From: Prorocentrum cordatum
Lineage: Eukaryota > Sar > Dinophyceae > Prorocentrales > Prorocentraceae
Length of the DNA: 60,000 nucleotides
Direction of reading: 5' to 3'
Assembly: GCA_963575745.1 (NCBI GenBank)
Contig: CAUYUJ010014324.1
Coordinates: 177,741-237,740, forward strand
The notes below the pieces were generated by a model. That model did not search any database, was not told the DNA's origin, and saw only the letters and a list, made by a program, of their open reading frames with translations. Below are positions 1 through 10,630 of this stretch, in pieces. The stretch's first letter is position 1; each line of letters starts with the position of its first letter. Made by a program: the position numbers and the translations under genes.

Positions 1-124
1 GCAATGTTGGGCCGCATGTCTGCTACGCGCAGGTGACGCGCTTGCTGCCCTCAAACGGGATTGCGAGCGCGATTGCGACGAAAGCGCACGCGTGACGAGC
101 CGGCTCGAGCCACATGGGTTCCGA

Positions 125-1090
125 GTCTGGATCAGATTAGAAGCTCGGGACGGATAGCGTCCCCACCTGCAGCGCACACCCTTCTAATGTCGAGGAAGTG
201 CCACGCCTGTCACGTTTTGCGTGCCCGAAACGGATAGCGTTCCCACCACCAACGCGCCCCTGAGGTGTCGAGGAAATGCCACGCGTGCCCTGTGATGTCG
301 ACGAAATGCCATGCCTGCAACGCCTGCCACGCCTTGCGAACCCGAAACGGATAGCGCGCCCACCCCCAGCGAACCATCTGTAGAGTCGAGGAAGTGCCAC
401 GCCTACCACGGTCTGCGAGGCCGAAGTGGATAGAGCTCGCACCCCCAGCGCGCTCCTGTTGTGCCGAGGAAATGCCACGCATGCGACCCCTGCCGCGCTT
501 TGCGAGCCCGAAACTGAGAGCGTTCCCACCCCCAGCACGGCCCCTTGTGGTGTCGAGGAAGTGCTACGTCTGCCACGCTTTGCGAACGCGAAACAGGTAG
601 CGCTCACACCCCCAGCGCACCCCTGTGGTGTCGAGGAAAGGCTACGCCTGCCACGCCTTGCGAAATCAAAACGGATAGCACTCCCCCCCCCAGCGCACCC
701 CTGTGGTGTCGAGAAACTGCCGCGACTGCCACGCGAACGGATTTCGCTCCAACCCCCCAGCGTGTCCCCTGTGGTGTCCACGCCAGCCACGCTTTGCGAG
801 CTTAGAGCGGATAGCGCCCCAACCCCCAACGAATCCCCTGTGGATTCGAGGAACTGCCACGCCTGGCACGCCTTGCAAGAACCCACGACCAGCGCTAAAA
901 ACACCAGCGCAACCCGTGTGGGGCCGAGGAAGTGCCACGCCTGCCACGCGTTGCGAGCTCGAAACAGACAGCGTTCCCACCCCCAGCGCACCCCTGTAAT
1001 GTCGAGGAAGCGTCACGCCTGCCACGCTTTGCGAGACCGAAGCGGATAGCGCTCCCACCCCCCGCGCGCACACTGCTGCACCCCCCGCGC
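125..1090. repeat. 78-bp minisatellite, about 12 units
   Basis: Tandem copies of a unit containing GCCACGCCTGCCACGCTTTG, then GAAACGGATAGCG, then a C-rich stretch with CACCCCCAGCGCACCCC and GGTGTCGAGGAA. A unit counted by hand (about 189-266) is 78 bp, exactly 26 codons, so several frames stay open on both strands without coding meaning. Units diverge by substitution and small indels. Confidence 0.9.
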
Positions 1091-1117
1091 GCACACTGCT
1101 GCACTGCGTATCCAACA

Positions 1118-1490
1118 CGTGTTTTTTGTGTGTGTGTGTGTATGATTCGTGTGCCGCTGTGACTGGACGTGTGTCTCATGTGGGTGTGTGTCTCACGCGT
1201 GCCCGGTACGTCGTGCATACGTCTGAGGTATATGATGCAGTGAACACGCTAGGTGTGCACTAGCGCTGTATGGTGTATGGTGTGTGTGTGTGTGTGAATG
1301 CGTGTGCGTGTGTGTGTGTGTGTGAATATGTGTGTGTGTGTGTGTGTGAATGTGTGTGTGCGTGCGAATGTGTGCATGCGTGCGGCTGTGTGTCGACGCG
1401 CGTCTGATGTACGTGCCGCGCATGTGTTGAGCGCGGTCGAAGGAAGGAAGGAGGAGGAGGAGGAGGAGGAGAAGGGGAGAAGGGGTGGAG
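1118..1490. repeat. TG-rich microsatellite followed by a GGA tract
   Basis: Short TG tract at 1124-1142, long interrupted TG/GTGTGC tract at about 1277-1386, then AAGGAAGGAGGAGGAGG at 1441-1475. The His/Thr-rich and Val/Cys-rich frames here are microsatellite translations. Confidence 0.9.
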
Positions 1491-1675
1491 GTGATGGCGA
1501 CGCGGGTGCGACGCGGCAGGGAAGAAACCCAAAACCCCAAGAGACATGCGGGGCACAAAACCCTCTCCGACACCAAATCATCGAACCTGCCCGCCCTTCC
1601 TCTTGGCCGGAACCAGTGCATGGCCACCCCAGACCCACGGCTCCGACCCTGAACCATCCGCGTTTTCCATATCAA
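1491..1675. other. No recognisable feature
   Basis: Ordinary mixed sequence. No domain, RNA gene or repeat recognised. Confidence 0.5.
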
Positions 1676-1990
1676 TATCCTTGGCTACCTCGACATTATT
1701 CCGACCTCCGACGTCATTTGTGCAAGGCGTAGATTATGATGGGCCTTAACCACCTGCCTTTTCCACAGCAGTATTAGAGGGGGTCTGAGTAGATGGGGTC
1801 GGAGGATCGCGCCGCATCGCCGATGCATCACCGATACATCGACGATGCATCGGCGACGTCGGCGTGGAGATTATCGGGCTCCACATCGAGCCGCATCGCC
1901 AATGCATCGACGATGCGGAGCGATCCTCCGACCCCATCCACTCCGACTCCTACCTAGGAGGCCTAGAAGTATCCTTGGCTACCTCGACAT
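1676..1990. repeat. Palindromic element between direct repeats
   Basis: A perfect 18-bp inverted repeat (ATGGGGTCGGAGGATCGC at 1793-1810, its complement at 1920-1937) encloses a core rich in GATGCATCG. Outside it, the same 21-bp sequence ending CTTGGCTACCTCGACAT occurs at 1676-1696 and 1970-1990 in direct orientation. This resembles a small inverted-repeat element inside a duplicated segment. Confidence 0.75.
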
Positions 1991-2135
1991 ACTTCTGGTG
2001 CTAAGCTCCTGCCTTGACCACGCGGGCCCTGGTTTCGTATACCGAGCGGACCGCCCTAATCGCGAACGACCTACACTCAACCCGTATCAGAAGGGTACAC
2101 GGTCAGGATGTGAGGCCCTTAGAGGCCCACGTGAA
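1991..2135. other. No recognisable feature
   Basis: Nothing recognised before the R11 repeat copy. Confidence 0.4.
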
Positions 2136-2262
2136 CGTTTTTTCGAACGAAGTTGGTCAGCGAAAGTCGCTAATGATGGACCGAGGAGGCAGGGTGCAAG
2201 AGCACCCTTGGGAAGGTTGCCCATTCTTGCTATGCGGGTTGATTGTGTCCGCCGTCTGAGGC
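2136..2262 (+). repeat. Dispersed repeat R11, copy 1
   Basis: Shares CAGCGAAAGTCGCTAA, then GGTTGCCCAT and ATGCGGGTTGA with 29163-29290 in the same orientation. Family unknown; may be an old SINE- or MITE-like element. Confidence 0.7.
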
Positions 2263-2722
2263 TCCCAGGTGCTGCCTACCCCTTCTCTCGCATGCCCTTC
2301 GCGCCGTGGGCTGGGCCCGAAGCTATGGACGAACAATGACGCATAGCCATATAAATCTAGCACGTGCACGCCCGTCAGCACAGAGCGGGCAGCAGGCCCA
2401 GTGGAATCGTGCAAGTGGCACCACCAATACAGAAATGACAATGATTATGCAAATTGGTCCGCGAACGTTTTCACCTGTATTTTGTTGCGCCATGACGCCC
2501 TGCCAATTGAACGAATTAGCTATGCTGGGGTTGCTATCTCGCGCACGAATCATCGTGAACTCTGAAACGAATACCGCCGCGACACGCAAGCCGAATCCAA
2601 GTGATGCGTGTCGTCAGCGCTCACAGCGCCGCTGCCCGTGGTGGAATTGCGCCGCTGGGGCCTGCGCGGACATTTCAAGCGACTAGACGCGAAATTGAAC
2701 TACCGCACCCAAGTTGAACCGC
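2263..2722. other. No recognisable feature
   Basis: Mixed-composition sequence, lower GC than its surroundings. The short frames here show no known motif. Confidence 0.4.
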
Positions 2723-2746
2723 ATATATATATATATATATATATAC
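2723..2746. repeat. TA microsatellite
   Basis: About eleven TA dinucleotides. Confidence 0.9.
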
Positions 2747-2859
2747 ATTGTAGAATAGGGTGGGGGAGAGGGGGGGGAGTGGGGTCAGCGGGTGCCCCGG
2801 GTCACCCGCGGCACGCGCGAGCGACTGCGCGCGGTCTGGTCCGCGCGATCAAAAACATG

Positions 2860-3300
2860 CAGCGCGGAAGGGGCGCCGCGCAGCGCCAAGCGGCGCCCTC
2901 CGGGGGTTCGTGCGCGCGCAGACATCGTGTTCAGGGGCGCCGCGCGGCATCGCGTGGCGCCTCCCGGGGTTCTTTGCACGGACAACACCATGCGCGACAG
3001 GGGTCGCGCGACGCCGCGTGGCGCCGCCCGGGGGCTCCCGCGTGGGAGCGCACACACAGTGCGCCGGGGGCGCCGCGCAGTGCCCTCTGGCGCCCCCCGC
3101 GGGGCTCCTGCATGGAAAGACACAGTGCGCCTAGGGCGCCGCGCGGCGCCTCGCGGAACCCTCCCCGGGGGCTCGCGAAGAGATTGCACGCGTGAGCGAT
3201 GGGCGCGCCGTTCGGCGCCGTGCCGCGCCTTCTGGGGGGGCTCCTGCGCGGAAGCGCACCATGCGCCAGGGGCTTCGCACGGGGCCGCACGGCGCCGAAG
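2860..3300. repeat. 66-bp GC-rich minisatellite, 6-7 units
   Basis: Units contain GGGGCGCCGCGCGGC, then GGCGCCTCCCGGGG and a GCACACAGTGCG-like stretch. One unit (about 2934-2999) is 66 bp by hand count, i.e. 22 codons, which explains the overlapping Arg/Ala/Pro-rich frames on both strands. A GGA tract follows at 3330-3376. Confidence 0.85.
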
Positions 3301-3379
3301 GGGGCAGAAACGAGGAGAAGAAGGGGGAACGAGGAGGAGGAGGAGGATGAGGAGGAGGAGGAGGAGGAGGAGGAGAAGA

Positions 3380-3696
3380 AACCACCGAAGGGGGGGGGGG
3401 AGAAGGAAAAGCACAGAAGATGGTGTCACGAGCAAATGGCATCATTGAGGCTCGGCCAGCAGTGGCCAAGACTCCATTGTCGTGGACTTTGGCGGGCTGT
3501 GCCCCTTAGGCATGGGTAAGCTAGATCAGCTCAGACCGGGCAGGGCCCAAAATGTGGCGATCGAGCAATGCGAACCCGCGCGCCTAGTTCCCGCGGCCAA
3601 CGGGGCCCCGAGCACATGTGCCCACTGGACCGATATGCCCAGTGGCCCGGTGGCACCCGAGGATGCGGACTGGAGCCCCCGCCGCCGCCTACATAT
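3380..3696. other. No recognisable feature
   Basis: Nothing recognised between the GGA tract and the CCT tract. Confidence 0.4.
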
Positions 3697-3745
3697 CCTC
3701 CTCCTCCTCCTCCTCCTCCTCCTCCTCCTCCTCCTCCTCCTCCTC

Positions 3746-3777
<32 letters not shown>

Positions 3778-4030
3778 ACGGTCCCTCCTCTCCTCATAGC
3801 CCTGCTCCTCCCTCCGACTCGTCCACTTCGTCCTGCTCCTGCTTCCGCATCTGACCCTACTCTCTCTCTCTCTCTCTGTCATTTCCACTCCTGCTCGACA
3901 TCGTTTAGCATCCTCCTTCTCCTCCTCGTGCTCCTCCTCCCCCATGCTCCTCCTATCCCCCCCCCTCCCCCTCCTCTTCGTTATTCCCCGTCCCGCCCCC
4001 CCCCCCCCTGGCCCCCCCCCCCCCCCCCAA
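3697..4030. repeat. CCT tract, CT-rich and poly-C region
   Basis: About 25 consecutive CTC triplets at 3697-3770, then pyrimidine-rich sequence with CT dinucleotides at 3862-3878 and long C runs to 4030. Pro-, Ser- and Leu-rich frames here are artefacts. Confidence 0.9.
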
Positions 4031-4793
4031 TCCTCCCTCTCTCCTGGAGGAGGGCGAAGGAGAGTGAGGGAGGAGGCAGGCGCACGGAGGAAGGAGGGTC
4101 AGCCTTTTTAGGGGCTGCGTCGGCGCGAAGGCCGCGCGCGTGGCATGCGGTGGGGTGCGGGTCTATATTTATGTGTATATCTCTCTCTCTATGTATATAT
4201 GTATATATGTACGTTATGCGCGATGGCGCATTGCGCCAGGACGCGCGCAGCCTACTTTTCGGAATAGCCCGAAGACTTGCCCTGGACGCAAACGTGCACG
4301 ATCGTGAACAACGCTCCAACAACTCTTCAGCAAGCTCTGCTGGACCCCTCTCCCCTGTGTTTTTTTCAGCGAAACATACTGCCTGGTTTGGGATGACCCA
4401 TGACCGCGTCTATGAATAAATGTTCAGAGCTCCACGCGGATGTTCCTGCTGGACCTGCGGTGGGGTCCCCTGCCGCGCGCCAAGGAGGGGGCACATTTCT
4501 TCGCAGCTGGGAATCAACTTCTGGGAGGTCGTCGTAAACAAACGATTCGGGACAGCCGTTGAGCCGATTAGCCAAGATTGGGTAAACCCAATGTCTGGCG
4601 GAAAAAAATCTGATTATTTCCAGACCACGGGTATACAACAGCGCCAGAGCTGAATTCAACCTTCCAGGAGTTGCATTTTAACCAACACTGGCCCCATGGA
4701 GGGCGTTAAACCTTGAACGCCCGCGCCAGCGTCGCCGCTGCGTCGAGATTGCAGGAACCTGCCCCGCTGCTTCTCTGCATGCTGAAAGCTGTC
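4031..4793. other. No recognisable feature
   Basis: Mixed sequence with a short TA/CT stretch at 4170-4215. No domain, tRNA or repeat-family member recognised. Confidence 0.4.
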
Positions 4794-4992
4794 GGAGGCG
4801 AGCGCGGGGGGAACGTGATAAGGGGCAACCCTTCTGAGAAGGCGGCGGGGCTTCGCAGACGCCCTCGGGGCTGCTGCGAGGTCGCCTCTGTCTGCGGGGA
4901 AAGCTGCTCAGAAAACCTCTGAGAGGTCGAGGCCTTCGGAGCCTTCCGAGAGGGCCCGCCCCCTCTGGCATTTCCCCCCTGGGCTCGTCGCC
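4794..4992 (+). mobile_element. TIR-B MITE-like element, copy 1
   Basis: Begins GGAGGCGAGCGCGGGGGGAA and ends with a C-rich stretch and GGGCTCGTCGCC, an imperfect inverted repeat of the start. Inside are TTCTGAGAAGGCGGCGGGGC and a GGCCTTCGGAGCC-like inverse. Five copies occur in the window (also 21475, 40378, 55799, 58811). Too short to code, so a non-autonomous element is inferred. Confidence 0.65.
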
Positions 4993-5001
4993 AAGGCTCA
5001 G

Positions 5002-5157
5002 GTCGGGCCTGTCCCCCTACAGGGGGATTTTAGGCGAAAAACTAAAAAAATGCTAAAACAAAATCCCCAAAATGACAACAAATAGTCAGAAATAGTGCCC
5101 ACACCATTGTTTTGACCATTCTTGAATATCCCTCCTGTAGAGAGGGACAGGCCCGAC
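5002..5157 (+). mobile_element. TIR-A MITE-like element, copy 1
   Basis: Starts GTCGGGCCTGTCCCCCTACA and ends CCTGTAGAGAGGGACAGGCCCGAC, which reverse-complements to the start with a few mismatches. The 3' half is AT-rich, with the family signature GACTATTTTTGAATATTCC represented by GACCATTCTTGAATATCCC. Flanks are TCAG and TCGA. Ten copies occur here, all in this orientation. No coding capacity. The element starts GT after AG and its right end carries a pyrimidine tract then TAG. Confidence 0.85.
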
Positions 5158-5447
5158 TCGAGCCTAGGCCGGTTCTGCGGGGCTCCCTCAGGTTCTGCAC
5201 GATGTGCGGCACCGCCGCCTCGAACAGCGGCCCTGCGCACCAGGCCACGTGCTGGTCCATCTTGCCAGTCTTCGCGAACGCCCTCCCCTCCGATCTCGTG
5301 GGTGGGGAGATCGGGAACGAGCACGCGTGCAGCCGGCTTTTGTCGATCTCTCCTCGACGAGTGCTGTGACGGCAGCAGGAGCTGGATCTGTACGGGCCCT
5401 CCAGCGAACCTTCTGGACGCTCGAGGGGAGTAAGGAAATAGTGTTGG
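5158..5447. other. No recognisable feature
   Basis: Spacer between two TIR-A copies. No motif recognised. Confidence 0.4.
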
Positions 5448-5585
5448 GTCGGGCATGTCCCCCTACAGGCGGATTTTGCACGGACTTTTTTTAAGATACT
5501 AAAAAAACAAAAATACTAAAAATCGTCCGCTGACTATTTTTGGCTATTTTTGAATATTCCTCCTCTAGAGGAACAGAGGCCCGAT
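5448..5585 (+). mobile_element. TIR-A MITE-like element, copy 2
   Basis: Starts GTCGGGCATGTCCCCCTACA; ends TTGAATATTCCTCCTCTAGA followed by a slightly degraded GGCCCGAT. Flanks TTGG and TTTA. Confidence 0.8.
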
Positions 5586-5594
5586 TTACAAATA

Positions 5595-5726
5595 ATGGGT
5601 ACGAAGCCCAACATCACATGCTGCCCAAAAGCGACAGCGGCCGCTGTTCGGCAGGCGGCCTTCCGTCTCAGTTGGACGGCGTCCGCGGCGACGCCGGCAG
5701 CGAATCCTGTCAGAAATGCAAAAGAA
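5595..5726 (+). repeat. Dispersed repeat R5, copy 1
   Basis: Contains GACAGCGGCCGCTGTTCGGC, then AGGCGGCCTTCCGTCTCA and a Gly/Ala-coding GC-rich tail. Four co-oriented copies: here, 24570, 30956 and 59398. Translations resemble each other, but divergence includes indels, so a non-coding repeat is more likely than a gene family. Confidence 0.75.
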
Positions 5727-5727
5727 C

Positions 5728-5906
5728 CAGGACGAAACCAAGACGAGGATAACTTCGGGTGCAGATGAACCGACAATCTCTGAGATCCGGCGGCTCTGGA
5801 GGATGTATCGGGCGCCGCGGCCTTCCCCGAGCGTTCCGAAACGCTCTGAGAGCGTACTGGAGAGCTCTGAACAAATTGGTCCTCGTCCTGGCAGCCCCGT
5901 CCCATC
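5728..5906 (+). repeat. Dispersed repeat R6, copy 1
   Basis: Shares GACGAAACCAAGACG-like sequence, CGGCGGCTCTGGAGGAT, GGGCGCCGCGGCCTTC and a TCTGAGAGCGT palindromic stretch with 56913-57092, same orientation. Follows R5 directly. Confidence 0.75.
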
Positions 5907-6169
5907 CTGAGCCGTTCCTTGACGGCCCCAGGGCCCGGCGAGGGCCTCCGGAAGCCGAAGACAGAAGCAGCAGCCTCACATTTTGCTTTCAGTCGCGGCG
6001 CGGCCCCAGGAAGGCTGCGGCGCGCCCCGCCCGATCCTGTCCAAGTGCGCAGGAACTGCTGTCGGTCTTCGTGCCCAGTCTTGCCGCACCCATCAGACTC
6101 GATCTTACTGGAATCCGCGGCACGCCTCAATTATGTTGTTCCCATCCTTCTCAAGGACCACCTCCCAAA

Positions 6170-6345
6170 AAGGATTCCGAGCACCCCGACAGGCATCGAA
6201 ACGTTGCCTGCCCGACACGCTGGCGAGGTGCCGAACGAGCATCGCCTCCCAGGGCCCGACGCGTGAAGACCGCCCAGCTTCGATACTTTGCTTGGTGCTC
6301 GAAGCTCCTGCTGGTGGTCAGGGCCAAAAAGTAGGCTGGAACATC
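6170..6345 (+). repeat. Dispersed repeat R10, copy 1
   Basis: Shares CTCCCAGGGCCCGAC, GATACTTTGCTTGGTGCTCG and AACATCATAGG with 25803-25970. A 5' fragment of the same family (TTCGAGCACTCGGAAAAGTG) lies at 24753-24800. Confidence 0.7.
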
Positions 6346-6375
6346 ATAGGGCCTGCCGCTGTGATCCTCTCGGGG

Positions 6376-6500
6376 GCGCGCAGGCATGGACTAGTTAGCG
6401 ATCCATGAATTTGGCGCGCCGTCGGCAAATCCATGGATCGGGGGAGGTGCCCTCGCCAAAATGCGGACGGCGCCGCCTCGCTCGGCGGCGGAAATCCGCG
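6376..6500 (+). repeat. Hairpin repeat HP, copy 1 (degraded)
   Basis: Contains the family hairpin (6401-6438) with mismatches, then GGGGGAGGTGCCCTCGCCAA and GCGGCGGAAATCCGCG. Full copies at 20094 and 30716 have a perfect 16-bp stem. Confidence 0.75.
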
Positions 6501-6639
6501 ATCTCTGCCGCGGCGCCGGGCTTCACTGCAAGGTGCTCGGCGGCAGGGTGCCCGGGCCGGCGGCGCCCCGGAAAAACGCTTCGCGCATGCGGCTCCGGCG
6601 CGAGTTTGCGAATGGCGGTCGAGAGCACGCCAGACTCAG

Positions 6640-6792
6640 GTCGGGCATGCCCCCCTACAGGCGGATTCAGAAAGAAGCATAAAAGATATTCGAAACAGAT
6701 TCAACAATAGTCCAGGAGTAATCGAACCATCGTCCCCAGACCATTGTTTGGACTATTTTTGGTTTTCCCCCCCGTAGAGGGACACGCCCGAC
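6640..6792 (+). mobile_element. TIR-A MITE-like element, copy 3
   Basis: Starts GTCGGGCATGCCCCCCTACA after CTCAG; ends CCGTAGAGGGACACGCCCGAC. The internal GACTATTTTTGG matches the family. Confidence 0.85.
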
Positions 6793-7230
6793 GACAGCAG
6801 TTTCAGACAGCCCCCAGACCAGCCATGAGAGGGCGGCCTCTTGCCCAGACCCCACCGGGGCCCTCCAAGACGGTTTTTATCAGACCCCCCAAAAGAAGAT
6901 CAGTCGACCATCCTTGTTCTGTGAGATGCGGAGTGCACTTGTCCGCCGTCGTCGACGCATACCCCAGGGCTGCTGGAAAATTTCTACCCCGACGCGCCCC
7001 CGTCGGGGGACAGGCGTCCCTGGCGGAGGACAGGCCGAACGGTCAATTATGGTCCCTGGGTCTGCTCCTTTCTTGTTGAAATTTGACTTTTTAGCAATAC
7101 TGATGTTTGATCCCCTCCCCCTCAGGCGCACCTTGCATTCTTAACTAAAGTGCTCCTCCAGGGTCTCGTACTCTGTTGTTTACAAAGGAAAAGTCGTGGT
7201 GCTCAAACTCGGCCCTTGGCCCCAGGTTTA
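6793..7230. other. No recognisable feature
   Basis: Mixed-composition spacer without a recognised gene or repeat-family copy. Confidence 0.4.
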
Positions 7231-7258
7231 CAACAACAACAACAACAACAACAACAAC
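7231..7258. repeat. CAA microsatellite
   Basis: Nine CAA triplets, read as poly-Asn or poly-Gln in the two + frames. Confidence 0.9.
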
Positions 7259-8570
7259 GGCTCCAGCCGGATAGCTCCTCACATTTTTTCAAAACCACGA
7301 TTCAGCGCGGGAGTTCCTCAGAGTGTATGCAAGAAACACGCTCTCGTGTGGTACAACCTCACAAATATATTGCAGCGCCGTGTCCCCGAGACTTGGGAAT
7401 CACGCCCTCGCCTTAGATGTCCCAGGGTTTTACTTGGGAATCGCGCTCTCGCTCGAATCTTCGTTGCGTTTCATGTTGGATTGAGGCTTCAGCGACCAGC
7501 ACGCGCGACCAGGCCGTCTGGGCCCGCCCGCCCGACCTGCCCGTCAAAGGTCGCCCGACCGACCCGCCCGTCTGGTTCTGCCGCTTGTACTCCTGCTCCG
7601 GACCCTCCTTTGCTCCTGTACTCCTGCTCTCTCGTGCTCCGTCTTTCTCCCTCCCCCTTGCCCCTCACCTCCTCCTTTTCTTCCCCTGCTCTCGGGGCTA
7701 AGTTGCTACTCGCGCAAGCGGATTGCCTCTGCCGCGCCACGACGGAAAAAATTAGGGGCTGCACCAACTGCCCGCGGCAGGTAGGGAAGATCTATCCCCA
7801 AGGGGGATACGATCAAAGACGAAGAGAACCATGGAGTATTCCTGTTGCTCGTGCATGGTCTGCCCCCTGGCAGGAAGGGAGGATTGGCCTTTTCCCCGCC
7901 GCTAAGCTCACCCGGCCCCGACCCCACCCCCCACTCAGTCCCATCTCCCCTGCAGTTGAAGGGGCCCTGGGACACACAAATAAATAGATACAAATAACAG
8001 AATTCCCAATCTTTTCTTATATTTTCTGAGCTTTTTTCTTCCCCCCATTTCCAATATTTTCCTATATTTTCTGGGGAATCGAAAATTGATTGTGTCTGTG
8101 TGTTCTTACCTCCTGAAATGTCTCCGGTCAGGTGTGCCCCTCATCCGTCCGCGCTTCGTTCACACAGGCGTTGTCGGCACAAGGCTGGGGCAGCCGCCGC
8201 AAGCGTGGGGCCTCCTCCCCACCTCCGCCCTCAACAGGCACTGCCGCACGAATGGCGCCAGTACCGCGCAGCCCTATCGCCGGTTGCTAGCCAGGGTTCG
8301 CCCTTGTTAGCAACAGGCAGTAACAGGCTGCGTGTTGGGGATTCCCCACGTTACGGGTGTCCTTTTTTGGCAATCCCTCTTCCGCCCAGGGACTGTGCAC
8401 AGGCGGTCCGCTCGCAGCCCTAGCAGTCTGGAAAGTAATTCCAGCTCCTGCTGCGCTATTCGTCCTCGTCCCGCTCCTTCAGCTTCCTCCTCCTCCTCCT
8501 CCTCCATTTCTCCGCCTCCTTTCCTCCTGCTCACACTCCTGTTCATCCGCCACCTCCTCCTCCTCCTCCT
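7259..8570. other. No gene; pyrimidine-rich stretches
   Basis: C/T-rich patches at 7590-7690 and 8470-8580, otherwise mixed. An AT-rich patch (7975-8095) holds two versions of a TTTTCTTATATTTTCTG-type sequence. No coding motif seen. Confidence 0.4.
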
Positions 8571-8582
8571 CCTCCTCCTCCT

Positions 8583-8790
8583 ATGTACTCCAAATCCCTT
8601 AATAATCGACCCCCTCCTAAAAACCGGACCCCTCTCCAAATGCGACCTAACATTCCGGACCCCCCTCTTCGACGGGGCGCCTTAAGAATACCAGACCCCC
8701 CAAAGCTCCATTCCAAAGAAAGCGCCCTAATACACCGGACCCCCCAATTACAAGAAAGGCGCCTTAACAAAAACCGGACCAGGGCACGAT
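8583..8790. repeat. Degenerate ~50-bp tandem repeat
   Basis: Four to five units with ACCGGACCCCCCAA-like and GCGCCTTAA-like segments. Confidence 0.6.
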
Positions 8791-8959
8791 TAATAGGGAA
8801 TTTGGTGTACGCAATTGTTTTGAATTGCGCATGACACGATTGGGCCATGTTTGGAATTCCAGGTCCGCTATGACCCGCGTCGGCGGATAGAGAGCACGCG
8901 TTTGCGCAGTGGAAAGGGACGGGTGGGAGGGGTAGGATGTCAGATATGCCGCAAGCGCA

Positions 8960-9282
8960 CACGGCCTGCCCTTCACCTCTCTCCGCCCTCCTCTCCCTGC
9001 CTCCTCCCCCTCTTCCTCCACCTCCGCCTTCCCAGTGTATCCTCCCCCTCCTCCTCCTCCTCCTCCTCCTCCTGCTTACCTGGCTCCTCCTGCGGATGCC
9101 TCCTCCTCATCCACCTCCTCCTCCTCCTCCTCTCCGCCATCTACCTGCTTTTATCCGCCTGTCGCCTCCTCCTCCTCCTCCTCCTCCGCTTTCCGCCCTC
9201 CCTCCTTTTTGGGGCTGCTCCCGTCTCCCCTGCCATGTCTCCCCTGCCGTGCTCACATAACACGCTGCCCTCCTCGTTATGT
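8960..9282. repeat. CCT-rich pyrimidine tract
   Basis: Repeated CTC/CCT triplets interspersed with short mixed sequence. Confidence 0.85.
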
Positions 9283-9420
9283 TGTTTTCTCTCTCTCTCT
9301 CTCTGTCTCCCTCTCTCTCTCTCTCTCTCTTTCTGCTCTCTCTCTCTCTCTCTCTCTCTCTGCTCTCTCTCTCTCTCTCTATCTCTATCGCTCTCTCTCT
9401 CTCTCTCCCTCTCTCTCACT
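9283..9420. repeat. CT dinucleotide tract
   Basis: Long interrupted (CT)n, giving Ser/Leu frames on + and Arg/Glu frames on -. Confidence 0.95.
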
Positions 9421-9424
9421 CGAG

Positions 9425-9890
9425 GAAAAAGGAAGAAGACGAGGAGGATGAGGAGCAGCAGGAGGAGGAGAACTAGGAGGAGGGGGAGGAGGAGTAGCAG
9501 GAGGAGGACTAGGAAGAGGGGGAGGAGGAGGAGGAGGAGGAGCAGCAGGAGGAGGAGGACTAGGAGGAGGGAGGAGGAGGAGGAGGAGGAGGAGGGGAGG
9601 AGGAGGAGGAGGAGGAGAGGAGGAGGAGGAGGAGGAGGGAGGAGGAGGAGGAGGGAGGAGGAGGAGGAGGAGGAGGAGGCGGAGGCGGGGAGGAGGAGGA
9701 GGAGGAGGAGGAGGAGGAGGAGGAGGAGGAGGAGGAGGAAGAAGAGGAGGAGGAGGAGGAGGAGGGGGACGAGGAGGAGGAGGAGGAGGACGACGAGGAG
9801 TAGGAGGAGGAGGAGGAAGGGGAGGGGGAGGAGGAGGAGGGGGAGTGGGAGGGGGAGGAGGCAGGAGGAGGCAGAAGGGTCGCCAGCGCC
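9425..9890. repeat. Long GGA microsatellite
   Basis: About 450 bp of nearly pure GGA/GGAGGAGGA. The switch from CT-rich to GA-rich at 9420 makes one strand purine-rich over 450 bp after 450 bp of the opposite bias. Confidence 0.95.
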
Positions 9891-10349
9891 TCGAGGAGAG
9901 GGCCCCCTCACCCCCACATCTCCCAGAACCCCCCCCCAGACCGAGCGCGGGACTTGCTCCTAACTTTGCCCGGATGTATCTCGAATGTGACCTGGATTCA
10001 CCTGGATCTACATTGATTTATCTGCGTTTACGTGTATTCATCTGGCTCGATCCCCACAGGTCGATTTGCGAAAAGTCGACAAGCCCTTGGGGAACGGATG
10101 GAAGCCCTAAGATCGGCATCGAGACTTTTCCCGTCGGCGGCGAGGCAGAGGCGATCTGCACCAGCGCGGGGCTAATCGGGACAACCGATAGGCAAGTTGT
10201 CCTACGCGCAAGAGAGAGAGAGAGAGGCGAAGACGAGGGCGGCATGGAGACACGGCGATACCAATCATAGATGCTTTAGGCTGGCAACAGGCGACCAGAA
10301 CCGTCAAACACCTGCTTGGTTTCCGATCCTCGGGAGCGGGCGACCACCT
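9891..10349. other. No recognisable feature
   Basis: Mixed sequence with an AGAGAGAG tract at 10210-10225. No gene recognised. Confidence 0.4.
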
Positions 10350-10460
10350 CGTGGCTTTCGGGTCATGCCCCGTGCCTGCAGCGGCCCTCCGGGACGATCC
10401 GGGGACCCCGGGACAAGCTCTCGGCGAGGCGCAGCTGCTCGAAAACATCCCGAGGTGGGA
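10350..10460 (+). repeat. Dispersed repeat R16, copy 1
   Basis: Shares TTTCGGGTCATGCC, CAGCGGCC and GGCGAGGCGC with 21105-21215 in the same orientation. Confidence 0.55.
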
Positions 10461-10630
10461 CACCTCCACCCTCCACGAGCCGGCGAACGCGTCCGGAAAG
10501 CTCCGCCCGAAGAGACCTGGGTGCTGGGCACCCAAGGCTCTTCGATCCTGCATTGATCCTCCTGGTGCCCCTCCTTTGCATTATTTACCCGGGTCCCCCC
10601 GACGCTCTCCGTCTGGAGAGAACAGAAGGG

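Noticed and set aside
137-991. 284-codon - strand gene
   Set aside because: Entirely inside the 78-bp minisatellite; equivalent frames are open on the + strand.
5002-5157. TIR-A inverted ends as a transcription terminator
   Set aside because: Arms are ~110 bp apart around AT-rich sequence and repeat ten times, so a mobile element explains it better.
9141-9917. Long Leu/Arg- and Ser-rich ORFs
   Set aside because: They are direct translations of CT and GGA microsatellites.
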